Counted from the stretch's first letter, positions 1-6,760 are shown. The stretch: DNA of 6,998 nt from Cyanobacteria bacterium T3Sed10_344R1 (GCA_003566335.1 PXDR01000381.1:1-6998), one strand, 5' to 3'. Notes: a model not told the origin generated them from the letters alone. Numbers and translations: made by a program.

Positions 1-785
1 AGGGTGTTTAGCATCAACCCCCACTCTGGTGTGGGCGGCTTTACCCCTAATCCCAGAAAACTCAGTCCCGCCGCCAAAATCATGCAGACTGAAACCAAGC
101 TGGTGGCGTAGATAAACACCATGCCCATGACGTTGTTGACCACGTGAACCCGGATAATCGTGGTCGATTTTGCCCCAGAGGCCCGAGCCGCATCCACAAA
201 ATCCAGCATTCGCACCCGGGTGGTCACGCTTTCTGCCACCCGAGCAATGGGCGGAATAAACACCAGGGTCAGCGCCACCATGGAGTTCCCCAACCCTGGC
301 CCTAGGGCTCCAGAAATTGCGATCGCAAGCAAAACTGCCGGAAACGCAAAAAAAACGTCCGTCGTCCGCATAATCAGGGTATTGATCCAGCCGCCAAAGA
401 AACCCGCCGCCAGTCCGAGCCCCGTCCCCAGGCCAAAGGCAATCACCACCGGCAAAATGCCCATCACCAAACTCATGCGCCCGCCGTACATCAGGCGGGT
501 CAAGATATCCCGACCCAGTTCATCCGTGCCCAGCACATGATTCGCGCTGCCAATGGGCAATAGCCGATCCACCATCGCCCCTTGGGACGGGGCATAGGGA
601 GCCAGCACGGGGGCCAAGACTGACATCAACACCAACAGCACCAACACACTGGCACAGATAATCGAAACGGGGTCTCGCCGTAAACTCATCCAGACCGTAG
701 CCCAGTATCCCCGAGATTTCGTCGTCAGTTGACCGCCATCAGCGGCACTGCGAGCCGTTGGGATAGACGAAGTTACCTTTTGCAT
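1..785 (-). CDS. dppC: DppC/OppC-type ABC importer permease, C-terminus cut off by the window edge
   Basis: Inner-membrane permease of a family 5 (peptide/nickel-type) ABC importer, expected to pair with the DppB-like protein encoded just upstream to form the translocation channel. The open frame runs from ATG at 785 to the window edge, giving 261 residues; family members are usually about 280-300 residues, so roughly 30-40 are missing. A cytoplasmic N-terminus is followed by a first membrane segment (about 42-62), then the conserved stretch LGTDELGRDILTRLMYGG (85-102) typical of this permease subfamily. More membrane segments lie at about 105-130, 145-165 and 217-240. The EAA loop that contacts the ATPase covers about 196-221 (FVDAARASGAKS...). 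The C-terminal LSFLGLGVKPPTPEWG (241-256) is also characteristic. An AGGGAA ribosome site 9 nt before the ATG supports this start. The fold assignment is secure; the substrate is unknown and the gene symbol denotes the family only. Confidence 0.93.
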   Translation of the reverse strand, partial: MQKVTSSIPTARSAADGGQLTTKSRGYWATVWMSLRRDPVSIICASVLVLLVLMSVLAPVLAPYAPSQGAMVDRLLPIGSANHVLGTDELGRDILTRLMYGGRMSLVMGILPVVIAFGLGTGLGLAAGFFGGWINTLIMRTTDVFFAFPAVLLAIAISGALGPGLGNSMVALTLVFIPPIARVAESVTTRVRMLDFVDAARASGAKSTTIIRVHVVNNVMGMVFIYATSLVSVCMILAAGLSFLGLGVKPPTPEWGLMLNT

Positions 786-788
786 AGG

Positions 789-818
789 TTTAAATTCCCT
801 AAATTTAAATTCCCTAAA
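789..818. repeat. Perfect 15-bp tandem duplication upstream of the dppC-like gene
   Basis: TTTAAATTCCCTAAA occurs twice in direct succession (789-803 and 804-818), filling half of the 59-bp gap between the two permease genes. Read on the minus strand, each copy contains AGGGAA. The copy nearer the gene lies 9 nt before the ATG at 785 and serves as its likely Shine-Dalgarno site; the second puts an identical site 15 nt further upstream. The duplication is visible directly; an effect on translation is inference. Confidence 0.85.
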
Positions 819-844
819 TAAACTTCGGGCAAGGCGCTAGTGCA

Positions 845-1780
845 TCAACTGCGGCGAACGCGAGGATCAAACAGGGTTTGCAAGATATCCACCAACAGGT
901 TCAGCCCCACAAAAAACATCGACAGGGTGAGGATGATGCCCTGCAACAGCGGAATATCCCGCTGGAAGATGGCTCCATTCAGCAAATAGCCTGTCCCCGG
1001 CCAGGAAAACACGGTTTCGACCAAGATTGAGCCGCCCAACAGGTAGCCAAACTGTAGCCCCATCACCGCCAAAACCGTAGGTGCAGCGTTCTTAGCCACA
1101 TGCTTGGCAATGCTGCCGCCGCCCAGCCCCCGCGCCCGCAGGGAGGTGACAAATTCTGAGCCCAGCAACTCAGCCACCGTAGATCGCACCGTGCGAGTCA
1201 CAATCCCCATAGGAATAAAACTCATGGTGACTGCCGGCAAAATCAAATAGCGCAGCCGGTTGACCCAAGAGCCCGACCCGGCCCCTAGGGAAGGCAACCA
1301 ATCCAACTGCACCGAGAAAATAATCACCAGCAGCAGCCCCAGCCAATAGTGGGGCACCGACACCCCAAACAGCGCCAAGCCCGTCACCAGCTTGTCGTTC
1401 CAGCGGCCCTGAAAAAATGCCGCCAAGGTGCCAAACACCGTGCCGAACACAAACCCCAAAAAGGCCGCAGCCAGGGCCAAGACAAACGTACTGCCTAAGG
1501 CCCGGCTAATCTCAGCAGACACAGATCGTCCAGTGGCCACAGACACCCCGAGATCCCCCTGCACCGCTCGCCCCAGCCAAGAAAAGAACTGCACCGGCAG
1601 GGGCCGATCCATGCCGTAGGCTCTAGAAATCCGCTCTACCACTTCCGCTGAAGCATCCGCTGGCAACACCGCCGACAGCGGATCGCCAGGGGCCAAGTGC
1701 ACTAGGGAAAAGCACACCACCGCCACAGCTAAGGCAATCGGTACGGTGTAGACAATGCGGCGACAAATGTACAACAACAT
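845..1780 (-). CDS. dppB: DppB/OppB-type ABC importer permease
   Basis: Integral membrane permease of a family 5 ABC importer, partner of the DppC-like protein encoded downstream. At 311 residues it has the normal family length. It opens with the typical N-terminal membrane segment (about 9-30) ending in LAPGDP (29-34). A periplasmic region follows with YGMDRPLPVQFFSWLGR (55-71) and GDLGVS (75-80), both usual DppB landmarks. Further membrane segments are at about 97-122, 134-157, 177-196, 235-258 and 280-304. The EAA loop that docks on the ATPase lies at about 210-241 (FVTSLRARGLGGGSIAKHV...), and the protein ends with the common DPRVRR. A GGGGAG ribosome site (1787-1792) sits 6 nt before the ATG. 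The gene is 209 bp downstream of the binding-protein gene and 59 bp upstream of the second permease gene, all on one strand, so the three probably form an operon. The transported solute cannot be read from the permease. Confidence 0.95.
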   Translation of the reverse strand: MLLYICRRIVYTVPIALAVAVVCFSLVHLAPGDPLSAVLPADASAEVVERISRAYGMDRPLPVQFFSWLGRAVQGDLGVSVATGRSVSAEISRALGSTFVLALAAAFLGFVFGTVFGTLAAFFQGRWNDKLVTGLALFGVSVPHYWLGLLLVIIFSVQLDWLPSLGAGSGSWVNRLRYLILPAVTMSFIPMGIVTRTVRSTVAELLGSEFVTSLRARGLGGGSIAKHVAKNAAPTVLAVMGLQFGYLLGGSILVETVFSWPGTGYLLNGAIFQRDIPLLQGIILTLSMFFVGLNLLVDILQTLFDPRVRRS

Positions 1781-1936
1781 CGGATTCTCCCCGATAAAGT
1801 CACGTCAACTGGAATTGCAAAGCGATTTCCTGGCCCTATAGAACATTCCTGGGCTGAGTATGGGGCTTGTACGCCCTTGGAAAAGTCTGGGGGGAACGGT
1901 TTAGGCTGCGGCGCGCCCCCAGTGAAGGCGGCGAAC

Positions 1937-1970
1937 CGCAGTCAAGCAGCGGACAAAGCGTTTGACTGCG
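1937..1970 (-). other. Intercistronic hairpin after the substrate-binding protein gene
   Basis: A perfect 9-bp inverted repeat (CGCAGTCAA at 1937-1945 and TTGACTGCG at 1962-1970) with a 16-nt loop begins 20 nt past the binding-protein stop codon, in the 209-bp gap before the dppB-like gene. No T-run follows on the minus strand, so it does not look like a simple intrinsic terminator. Hairpins at this place in importer operons are known to protect the upstream mRNA from 3' exonucleases or to lower read-through, giving more binding protein than permease. That role is inferred here. Confidence 0.5.
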
Positions 1971-1989
1971 CCAAGTCCTATCGCGCCGC

Positions 1990-3693
1990 CTACTCCGCCA
2001 AGAAGATGGGCGTAATATCCTGGAACCAGCTCTTGGCCTGGACAAAACCACCAATTTCACTGCGCATGGCCCGTGGCCCCACATCGTGGGCCACAAACAG
2101 GAAGGGCGCATCTTCTACCAGGGTTTCGTGCAGTCGCTGATAGACGGCCAAGTTCTCGTCGGCGTCGAAGGTCATCTGCAGTTCCTCAATCAGCTCATCC
2201 ACTTCTGGATTGCTGTAGTAGCCCCAGTTCAGAGAAGCAGGCGGCGCACTCTCGGAATAGATGAAACGCACCATGGCCACAAAGGGATCATGGGTGGCAA
2301 AGGTGATATTGGTGCCGTGGGCTCCCCGAGAGTCGGGATGGTCAGCCCCCTGCCGCCAGTTATCAAACAGGCTTTCCCAGACCAAGACCTCAAACTCGAC
2401 ATTGATGCCCACCTCGGCCAACTGCTGTTGGATCACCTCATTCATTGCCTGGGGCTGCATTTGCCCAGACCCGGAAGTAGAAATCAACATCTTGACCTCG
2501 ACCGGATTATCGGGGCCGTAGCCTGCCTCTTCTAGTAACTCCATCGCCGCATCGGGGTCATAGCGCACCTCAAAGCTGGGGTTGCCAAAAGCTGGATCAT
2601 CCGGCAGTAAGATCCCTTCAGCTGGCACCATATTGCCGCCCAGCAGGGCTTGAATCTCTTCGCGGTTGATGGCGAGGTTTGCGGCCTGCCGAATGCGCTG
2701 GTCAGTCCAAGGGGATCCCTCTAGGAAGCTAAATTGCCAGGGCCAGAGGTGGGGGTAACCATTGCTGGTTACGGTGAAACCCCGGCTTTCTAGCATGGCT
2801 AGGGTGTCAGCGGGGGGCGCTTCAATCCAGTCAACTTCTCCGGCCAGCAGCGCATTAGATCGGGTGGTGGCTTCGGGAATCGGGATTAGCTCAATCCGAT
2901 CGGCCATCGCCATGCGGTTTTCGTCCCAGTAATTGGGGTTGGGCACCAGTACCGCTCGCTCCCGAGGCACCAACTCTTCGAGCATGAATGGCCCAGTGCC
3001 GGAGGGATCTTCTTCAAAGGCGCTCCAATCTTCCCCTAGGGCCTCGTAATGGGCCGGGCTAGAGAAGAACATGAAGGGCAGTTGATTGATCAATAGCGAC
3101 GTTGGCGTCACCGTGGTGATTTCGACCGTGTAGTCATCTACTTTGCGAATGCTCTCGTAAGCCGGAATTCGGGCCACTACCTGAGCCGACTGGCGGGCAT
3201 CGTAGTGGGGAGCATCTTCGTCAAAGATCTTCTCAAAGTTGAAGACCACGGCATCGGCGTTGAACTCGGAGCCATCGTGGAAGGTTACCCCCTCGCGCAG
3301 ATTAAACGTCCAAACCCGAGGGTCATCTTCGTCCACAGACCAGGATGTGGCGAGTTGGGGCACGAGGGGAGCGGTTTGATCGGCATCGGACAGATCCCAG
3401 GTGACCAAGGCATCGTAGAGGGTCATGCCGGTGAAGCGGGTGCCTTCAAACCCAGAGTTGGGGGCTCCCCCGGTCAGGGGAATGTCGGAGGCAGTCATGC
3501 CGATGCGGATGGTGCCGCCCCCAGCGGCTTCTGCTTCTGCTGCACCGTTGGTGGCGGTATCGTTGACTTCAGCGGCGGGCTGACAGGCCGCTAGTCCACC
3601 TAGGGACAGGGCCAACCCGACCCCAATGCCGGAGGCAAACTTAATGAAGCGACGACGACCTATCGCCGTCAAAAACTGGGAATAGGGACGCAT
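1990..3693 (-). CDS. Family 5 substrate-binding lipoprotein of a peptide/nickel-type ABC importer, Tat-type signal
   Basis: Extracytoplasmic solute receptor that would hand its ligand to the DppB/DppC-like permeases encoded downstream. The 567-residue length is normal for the SBP_bac_5 family. The N-terminus has a twin-arginine motif, GRRRFIK (12-18), a hydrophobic core (19-34) and a lipobox LAAC with the lipidated Cys at 37. It should therefore leave folded through the Tat route and be anchored as a lipoprotein. The mature part shows family landmarks: LVPQLATSW (about 110), WTFNLREGVTFHDGS (about 128-142) with the following NADAVVFNFE, and PSGTGPFMLEE (about 230-240). Further matches are a PNPNYW segment and IRQAANLAINREEI in the C-terminal half. 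The ATG at 3693 has a GAGGAG ribosome site (3703-3708) 9 nt upstream. Family members bind peptides, nickel chelates, glutathione, opines or sugars; nothing seen here decides among them. Confidence 0.93.
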   Translation of the reverse strand: MRPYSQFLTAIGRRRFIKFASGIGVGLALSLGGLAACQPAAEVNDTATNGAAEAEAAGGGTIRIGMTASDIPLTGGAPNSGFEGTRFTGMTLYDALVTWDLSDADQTAPLVPQLATSWSVDEDDPRVWTFNLREGVTFHDGSEFNADAVVFNFEKIFDEDAPHYDARQSAQVVARIPAYESIRKVDDYTVEITTVTPTSLLINQLPFMFFSSPAHYEALGEDWSAFEEDPSGTGPFMLEELVPRERAVLVPNPNYWDENRMAMADRIELIPIPEATTRSNALLAGEVDWIEAPPADTLAMLESRGFTVTSNGYPHLWPWQFSFLEGSPWTDQRIRQAANLAINREEIQALLGGNMVPAEGILLPDDPAFGNPSFEVRYDPDAAMELLEEAGYGPDNPVEVKMLISTSGSGQMQPQAMNEVIQQQLAEVGINVEFEVLVWESLFDNWRQGADHPDSRGAHGTNITFATHDPFVAMVRFIYSESAPPASLNWGYYSNPEVDELIEELQMTFDADENLAVYQRLHETLVEDAPFLFVAHDVGPRAMRSEIGGFVQAKSWFQDITPIFLAE

Positions 3694-3729
3694 GTATGGA
3701 GACTCCTCAACATCTGAATCTGATGAAAA

Positions 3730-3760
3730 ACCGGCAGGGTAATAGCCCTGACTGGTCGGT
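3730..3760 (-). terminator. Possible leader attenuator hairpin before the binding-protein gene
   Basis: On the minus strand an ACCG/CGGT outer pair encloses a perfect CAGGG/CCCTG stem (3735-3739 and 3746-3750, 6-nt loop), with an asymmetric bulge between them. The next bases are a run of five T (complement of 3726-3730), partly shared with the outer stem. The structure ends about 33 nt before the start codon, so it lies inside the presumed 5' leader of the importer operon, where it could act as a weak terminator or attenuator. No known riboswitch class was recognised. The stem is short and function is inferred. Confidence 0.35.
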
Positions 3761-3772
3761 GTAACCGCAATT

Positions 3773-3791
3773 GCCTGCTAGCCTTACAGGC
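3773..3791 (-). other. Second small hairpin in the importer leader
   Basis: GCCTG (3773-3777) and CAGGC (3787-3791) form a 5-bp stem with a 9-nt loop, 12 bp further upstream in the leader than the T-tract hairpin. It might stack with or compete against that hairpin, but no clearly exclusive pairing was found by eye. A stem this short can arise by chance. Confidence 0.25.
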
Positions 3792-3839
3792 GCGAGCGGG
3801 GGCAAGCGTTAACCCTGCGGCAATCCAGCAAGCTGAATA

Positions 3840-3849
3840 CTGTATACAG
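3840..3849. promoter_or_regulatory. 10-bp perfect palindrome CTGTATACAG in the AT-rich divergent region
   Basis: CTGTATACAG is a perfect palindrome just downstream of the proposed importer promoter, in the most AT-rich part of the divergent region. A dimeric regulator could bind it as a roadblock operator. It does not match the known cyanobacterial LexA or NtcA consensus sites, and no regulator gene lies in the window. Function is a guess. Confidence 0.25.
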
Positions 3850-3869
3850 AATATTGAAGTCGAATTAAT

Positions 3870-3898
3870 ATTTTGTGCGGTGCGATACACCCAGCCAA
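3870..3898 (-). promoter_or_regulatory. Candidate sigma-70-type promoter of the importer operon
   Basis: On the minus strand TTGGCT (3893-3898) and CAAAAT (3870-3875) are separated by 17 bp, the optimal spacing. Matches to TTGACA and TATAAT are partial (-10 box 4 of 6). Transcription would start near 3863 and give a leader of about 170 nt containing the two hairpins. This is the best candidate found by eye in the AT-rich part of the gap; it is not proven. Confidence 0.3.
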
Positions 3899-3901
3899 TT
3901 C

Positions 3902-3913
3902 AGTGACATCACT
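3902..3913. promoter_or_regulatory. Possible operator, AGTGA-N2-TCACT
   Basis: Two 5-bp inverted arms, AGTGA and TCACT, flank a 2-bp centre. The site adjoins the proposed -35 box of the importer promoter, with its centre near -44 relative to the predicted start, where activators often bind. A related half-site string, GTGATGTGACAGTGAC, lies at 3995-4010 in the same intergenic region. No specific regulator can be named. Confidence 0.25.
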
Positions 3914-4172
3914 TAATACTTTTTTAAAGGCGGCTGATAAACGCCTCTGCAACCAGTCCTGCGGGACAAGATTGCCAGCGAACCTAGGCAGGGGGTGATG
4001 TGACAGTGACGCGAGCCGCCATTGGGTTAAAGTCACCCGGGCGCTAGCTTTTTGACCAGATCAAGCAAGCTTAACCCCATGCTCAACAGCTGAACAGTAC
4101 CTAGCCCCTAGGGAAATTCGTCTAGGATGGGAAGGCTGACTGACTGGTACGCAGAGCAAGAGTTGAGCGGAT

Positions 4173-5921
4173 ATGGCGCGATCGCACCTCAAAAAACTAG
4201 GGTCATATTTACGGCCCTACTGGCAGACTTCGGCCCTGGGGATTGGGGCGCTGCTGCTGGTAAATGTGCTGGGGGTGTCCATCCCGCTGTTGATCCGCAG
4301 TGGCATTGATGACCTTCAGGTCACCTTTAGCTATGACCAGGTGCTGCGCTACAGCCTGATGGTTGGGGGACTGGCTACCTTGATGCTGGGGCTGCGGATG
4401 GCGTCGCGGATTTTGGTGTTTGGGGTCGGGCGTCAGGTGGAATTTGACCTGAAGCAGCGATTGTTCCAGCATCTGCTTACCCTTGAACCGGCCTACTTTG
4501 AGCGCAACACCCCCGGCGATTTAATCAGCCGATCGACCAGTGATGTGGACAATATTCGGCGACTGGTGGGCTTTGCGGTGCTCAGCATTAGCAATACCCT
4601 GTTCGCCTATGCCCTGACCGTGCCGGTGATGCTGGGCATCAGTCCCCGGCTGACGCTGGTGTCCTTAGCGGTGTACCCGGTTATTTTGGTGCTGGTGCAG
4701 CTCTTTAGCAATCGCCTGCGGGACGAGCAATCCCGAGTGCAGAAGTCTTTGGCTAGCCTCAGCGATTTGATTCAGGAGGACATGAGCGGCATTTCCCTGA
4801 TCAAGATCTACGCCCAGGAAGAGAACGAGCGCCAGGCTTTTGCTGACCTCAATCAGGATGTATTGACCAACAACCTCACCCTAGCCCGCACCCGTAATAC
4901 TCTCTTCCCGCTGCTGGGGGGGCTAGCCAGCGTCAGCCTGCTGGTGATTTTGGCGGTGGGGGCGGGTTCCATCGCCAGCGGTGCGCTGACGGTGGGGGAT
5001 TTTGTCGCCTTGATCCTTTATGTTGAGCGGCTGGTGTTCCCGACCGCTCTGCTGGGCTTTACCATCACTGCTTATCAGCGGGGTGAGGTCAGTATTGACC
5101 GGGTGGAATCAATTTTGCGATCGCAACCCAAAATCCAAGACGATCTCCAAGCGCTGCCCATCACCCCCGAAGCCGTGCGTGGACGGGTGACGGCGCGGCA
5201 CTTGACCTATACCTATGGCGGGGCCGACCAGCCCGCCCTGAACGACATCAACTTTGACCTCACCCCTGGGGAAACAGTGGCGGTTGTTGGCCCGATTGGG
5301 GCAGGTAAATCAACTCTGGCTAGCGCCCTGCCCCATCTGCTAGACATTGCGCCGAATCAGCTTTTTCTGGATGGTGAAGATGTCACTCAGCTGCGGTTGG
5401 GGGATCTACGCCAGTCAATTGCTGTGGTGCCCCAGGACAGCTTCTTGTTTAGCACCAGCATCCTCAACAACATCCGCTACGGCAGCCCGAGAACCGATGA
5501 AATGTCGGTGATTTATGCCGCCAAAGTGGCCCAAATCCACGACGAGATTCTGAACTTTCCGAAGCAGTACGAAACCCTGGTAGGTGAGCGTGGCATTACC
5601 CTATCTGGCGGTCAGCGCCAGCGGACTGCCCTAGCCCGCGCCCTGCTGGTGGATGCCCCGGTGCTGATTCTGGATGACGCCCTCTCTAGCGTGGATAATC
5701 AGACCGCCACAGCAATTTTGCACAACCTGTCCGAAGGGCGACAGCGCAAGACGGTGCTGTTTATCACTCACCAAATGTCGGCGGCGGCGGCCTGCGATCG
5801 CATTTTGGTGATGGATCAAGGTCGCCTGGTGCAGTTCGGCAGTCACGGCGACTTGATGAGACAAACTGGGCTTTATCAAGACCTGTGGAATCAGCACAAG
5901 CTCAAGGAAGTGCTGGCCTGA
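4173..5921 (+). CDS. Half-size ABC exporter (TMD-NBD fusion), MdlA/BmrC-like with degenerate catalytic carboxylate
   Basis: Predicted inner-membrane exporter subunit that works as a dimer. The 582 residues comprise an N-terminal six-helix domain (membrane segments at about 20-42, 58-80, 133-155, 158-178, 245-268 and 275-297) and a C-terminal ATPase domain from about 338. ATPase motifs are complete: A-loop Tyr346 or Tyr348, Walker A GPIGAGKST (373-381), Q-loop Gln421, signature LSGGQRQR (477-484), Walker B VLILD (497-501), D-loop SSVD (505-508) and switch His533. The residue after Walker B is Asp502 instead of the catalytic Glu. The LILDDALS-VD context closely resembles E. coli MdlA, one half of a heterodimeric exporter, so this subunit probably needs a second subunit with an intact Glu. 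No such gene is in the window. The start is fixed by an in-frame TGA two codons upstream; the ribosome site is weak. The substrate is unknown (lipid, peptide or drug are all possible). Confidence 0.93.
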   Translation: MARSHLKKLGSYLRPYWQTSALGIGALLLVNVLGVSIPLLIRSGIDDLQVTFSYDQVLRYSLMVGGLATLMLGLRMASRILVFGVGRQVEFDLKQRLFQHLLTLEPAYFERNTPGDLISRSTSDVDNIRRLVGFAVLSISNTLFAYALTVPVMLGISPRLTLVSLAVYPVILVLVQLFSNRLRDEQSRVQKSLASLSDLIQEDMSGISLIKIYAQEENERQAFADLNQDVLTNNLTLARTRNTLFPLLGGLASVSLLVILAVGAGSIASGALTVGDFVALILYVERLVFPTALLGFTITAYQRGEVSIDRVESILRSQPKIQDDLQALPITPEAVRGRVTARHLTYTYGGADQPALNDINFDLTPGETVAVVGPIGAGKSTLASALPHLLDIAPNQLFLDGEDVTQLRLGDLRQSIAVVPQDSFLFSTSILNNIRYGSPRTDEMSVIYAAKVAQIHDEILNFPKQYETLVGERGITLSGGQRQRTALARALLVDAPVLILDDALSSVDNQTATAILHNLSEGRQRKTVLFITHQMSAAAACDRILVMDQGRLVQFGSHGDLMRQTGLYQDLWNQHKLKEVLA

Positions 5922-5927
5922 GCAAGC

Positions 5928-6695
5928 CTAGTCACAGCCCTCTGACCAGCCTACCGCCGGGAACTGCCCTGTGCGGAACTGCACCACCTTGCCCGACTCA
6001 TCCACTTCAAACACCAGACGGTAGAGACTATCGGTATTTTCGTCTGGGAAGTAGGTGAGGTATTTGCCGGTGCCATCGAGGCGAGGGGTTTCCTCAATTT
6101 GGTTGGGATAGGTGGCGCGCACCTCATCCTCCGTTGCGCCAATGCCCACCCCGCTGAGGGTCGTAATCGGGTCGCGCCCCCAGACATCAATCCGAATAAT
6201 TTTGCCGCTGACCACCATTAAGCCCACTGAATCTGACAAGGTGCGCGGCGCAAGGTAACGGCAGCCTGCGGTGTGGCCACTCGCAACAGGATCAAGGGCA
6301 ACGCCAGACGCCCGAGCCGCCTCAGTCGGGGTCATGCCAATCTGAATCGGGCCAAGCCCAGTGAGGGTCATTTGGGCTTCTGGACTGAGGCCCGCATCGG
6401 CAGCCTCGTCGGCGGCTGAAGTTTCCTCTGCTGGGGTTAGGGCGGCTGACTCGGCAGGCGTATCGACAGACAGACGGCCCAGGCTGAGGTCAGGGGTGGG
6501 TTCTGATGCGATCGCATTCAACGCCACTGCCGACACTGTCCGCACTGACCGTTGAAGCACTGTTATTCTTAGGCCAGAAGGCTGAAACTTAATCGGTTGG
6601 GCTGCCCCAGCAGATCTGTTCCCCCCTACACCTGTCGCAAGGGCTACGCCCAAAAGCGTCCCTAGAAACAGCGCTGACTTCAGGTGATATCTCAT
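5928..6695 (-). CDS. Exported protein of unknown function with two GMT-like repeats
   Basis: A 255-residue protein not matched to a named family. It begins with a Sec-type signal peptide: basic start MRYHLK, hydrophobic core at about 8-24 and an AGAA-Q cleavage-like site near 32-33, so it is probably periplasmic or secreted. Residues about 63-108 are a Pro-, Ala- and Glu-rich, likely unstructured linker. The C-terminal half contains LTGLGPIQIGMTPTEAARAS (111-130) and a related, weaker copy, TLSGVGIGATEDEVRATYP (179-197). Each is followed by a strand-rich stretch, giving the look of a duplicated small alpha/beta unit reminiscent of SmpA/BamE-like or bacterial 'GMT' exported domains. Two cysteines (145 and 254) could form a disulfide that ties the tail to the first repeat. 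The stop codon lies 6 bp from the exporter stop, convergently. The ATG at 6695 has only a weak ribosome site. Function is unknown. Confidence 0.85.
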   Translation of the reverse strand: MRYHLKSALFLGTLLGVALATGVGGNRSAGAAQPIKFQPSGLRITVLQRSVRTVSAVALNAIASEPTPDLSLGRLSVDTPAESAALTPAEETSAADEAADAGLSPEAQMTLTGLGPIQIGMTPTEAARASGVALDPVASGHTAGCRYLAPRTLSDSVGLMVVSGKIIRIDVWGRDPITTLSGVGIGATEDEVRATYPNQIEETPRLDGTGKYLTYFPDENTDSLYRLVFEVDESGKVVQFRTGQFPAVGWSEGCD

Positions 6696-6760
6696 ACAGG
6701 CTCAATCAAGAGAACAAGCAGAACCGACGGGGACTTAATGCAGCCGAGCGCTTAAGCTTT

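Larger units (their letters stand above)
3694..4172. other. Divergent intergenic region between importer operon and exporter gene
   Basis: About 480 bp without a supported gene. The half near the importer contains the leader hairpins, the AT-rich promoter candidate and the two palindromes listed separately. The half near the exporter has a small inverted repeat, AGGCG/CGCCT (3928-3932 and 3942-3946), an isolated TTGACC at 4052-4057 and a TAGGAT at 4123-4128. These last two do not form a correctly spaced promoter pair, so the exporter promoter could not be placed. Frames open through this region lack ribosome sites and protein-like composition. Confidence 0.5.

Noticed and set aside
160..540. 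Plus-strand open frame of 126 codons
   Set aside because: It lies antisense within the DppC-like permease gene, whose protein is clearly a family member; the plus-strand product is low-complexity and has no recognisable domain.
1836..2111. Minus-strand 91-codon frame overlapping the end of the binding-protein gene
   Set aside because: It overlaps the receptor's coding end in another frame, is rich in Arg, Ser and Pro, and has no supported start.
2086..2535. Plus-strand open frame of 149 codons
   Set aside because: It is antisense to the substrate-binding protein gene and has no ribosome site or domain; a shadow of the GC-rich coding strand.
3840..3849. LexA (SOS) box
   Set aside because: CTGTATACAG has only 4 bp between CTG and CAG, unlike the longer E. 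coli box, and it does not match the cyanobacterial LexA consensus.
3669..4036. Two minus-strand frames (73 and 75 codons) in the divergent region
   Set aside because: No ribosome sites, overlapping each other and the receptor start, and atypical composition; the region fits regulatory DNA better.
4052..4128. Exporter promoter from TTGACC (4052) and TAGGAT (4123)
   Set aside because: The two elements are about 65 bp apart and neither has a partner at 16-18 bp.
4127..4309. Plus-strand 60-codon frame just before the exporter gene
   Set aside because: It runs mostly inside the exporter gene in another frame, with no protein-like features.
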